Below are positions 38,089 through 38,391 of a stretch of DNA of 38,391 bases, piece after piece. The notes under the pieces are model-generated. The model saw only the letters and a program-made list of their open reading frames with translations, ran no database searches and was not told where the DNA came from. This DNA is from Thermoplasmata archaeon. GTDB taxonomy: Archaea > Thermoplasmatota > Thermoplasmata > Lutacidiplasmatales > UBA184. Position 1 is the stretch's first letter. Each line of letters opens with the position of its first letter. Position numbers and translations under genes: made by a program. The DNA is taken from the NCBI GenBank assembly GCA_022750205.1, contig JAKIWD010000007.1, forward strand, positions 1 through 38,391. The letters run 5' to 3'.

Positions 38089-38391
38089 GTGCGCGACCGT
38101 TTCGGTCGCTTTCGTAGCCACCGGTCCTGCGGTCGGATCGCCCGGTTCGGGCTGCTCGCCCTCGCGGCGTGCTTGCTGCTCGGTCCGCTCCCTCCCTCGT
38201 GGGGACCGTACCACGGGCCGGGCGCACCGGCGGCGTCCGTCGCAGTCCAGATCGCGGCGAGCGGGCTCCCTTCGCTGCGTTCGTCCCCCCCGAGCGGAGC
38301 CGGTCCGATCCCCGGGAACTGGACCCGCCTGGTCAACTCGACGCTCTCGCCTCCCAGCCGCGAGGGCGGAGCGATGGTCTACGACCCGCCG
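38089..38391 (+). CDS. Secreted kelch-like protein, N-terminal part (C-terminus outside window)
   Basis: VRDRFGRFRSHRSCGRIARFGLLALAACLLLGPLPPSWG... signal peptide, then GNWTRLVNSTLSPPSREGGAMVYDPP (start of a kelch repeat); open to the window edge. Confidence 0.75.
   Translation, partial: MRDRFGRFRSHRSCGRIARFGLLALAACLLLGPLPPSWGPYHGPGAPAASVAVQIAASGLPSLRSSPPSGAGPIPGNWTRLVNSTLSPPSREGGAMVYDPP

Overview
High-GC (roughly two-thirds G+C, estimated by eye) archaeal chromosomal window, most likely from a Thermoplasmata-like euryarchaeon (inference). Supporting signs are archaeal S15, LSm-L37e, archaeal-type TrpRS, TATA-like boxes about 27-35 nt upstream of start codons, and a bacterial-type gyrase A. 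About 40 CDSs are supportable. Core genes: acnA, carA-carB, trpS, rps15-DHH/RecJ-like-gyrA operon, folP, lsm-rpl37e, an Alkyladenine DNA glycosylase, and an SSB-like OB-fold protein with a 20-Gly tract. Accessory parts: a KaiC/RecA-like protein with a lost Walker A, a tandem AIM24 triplet with an embedded zinc ribbon, an orphan N4/N6 DNA methyltransferase, a thioredoxin-fold/RAM-domain fusion, a HxlR-ArsC-aquaporin cassette with a perfect inverted-repeat operator candidate, a HEAT/GNAT/glycosyltransferase-like operon, several tiny zinc-ribbon proteins (two CDSs below the 60-aa ORF cut-off), and truncated secreted kelch proteins at both window edges. I saw no CRISPR array, transposon, rRNA or tRNA. 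The best candidates for something under-described are the AIM24 cluster, the redox-fold/RAM fusion and the HxlR-controlled arsenic-type cassette. All functional claims are from motif reading only.
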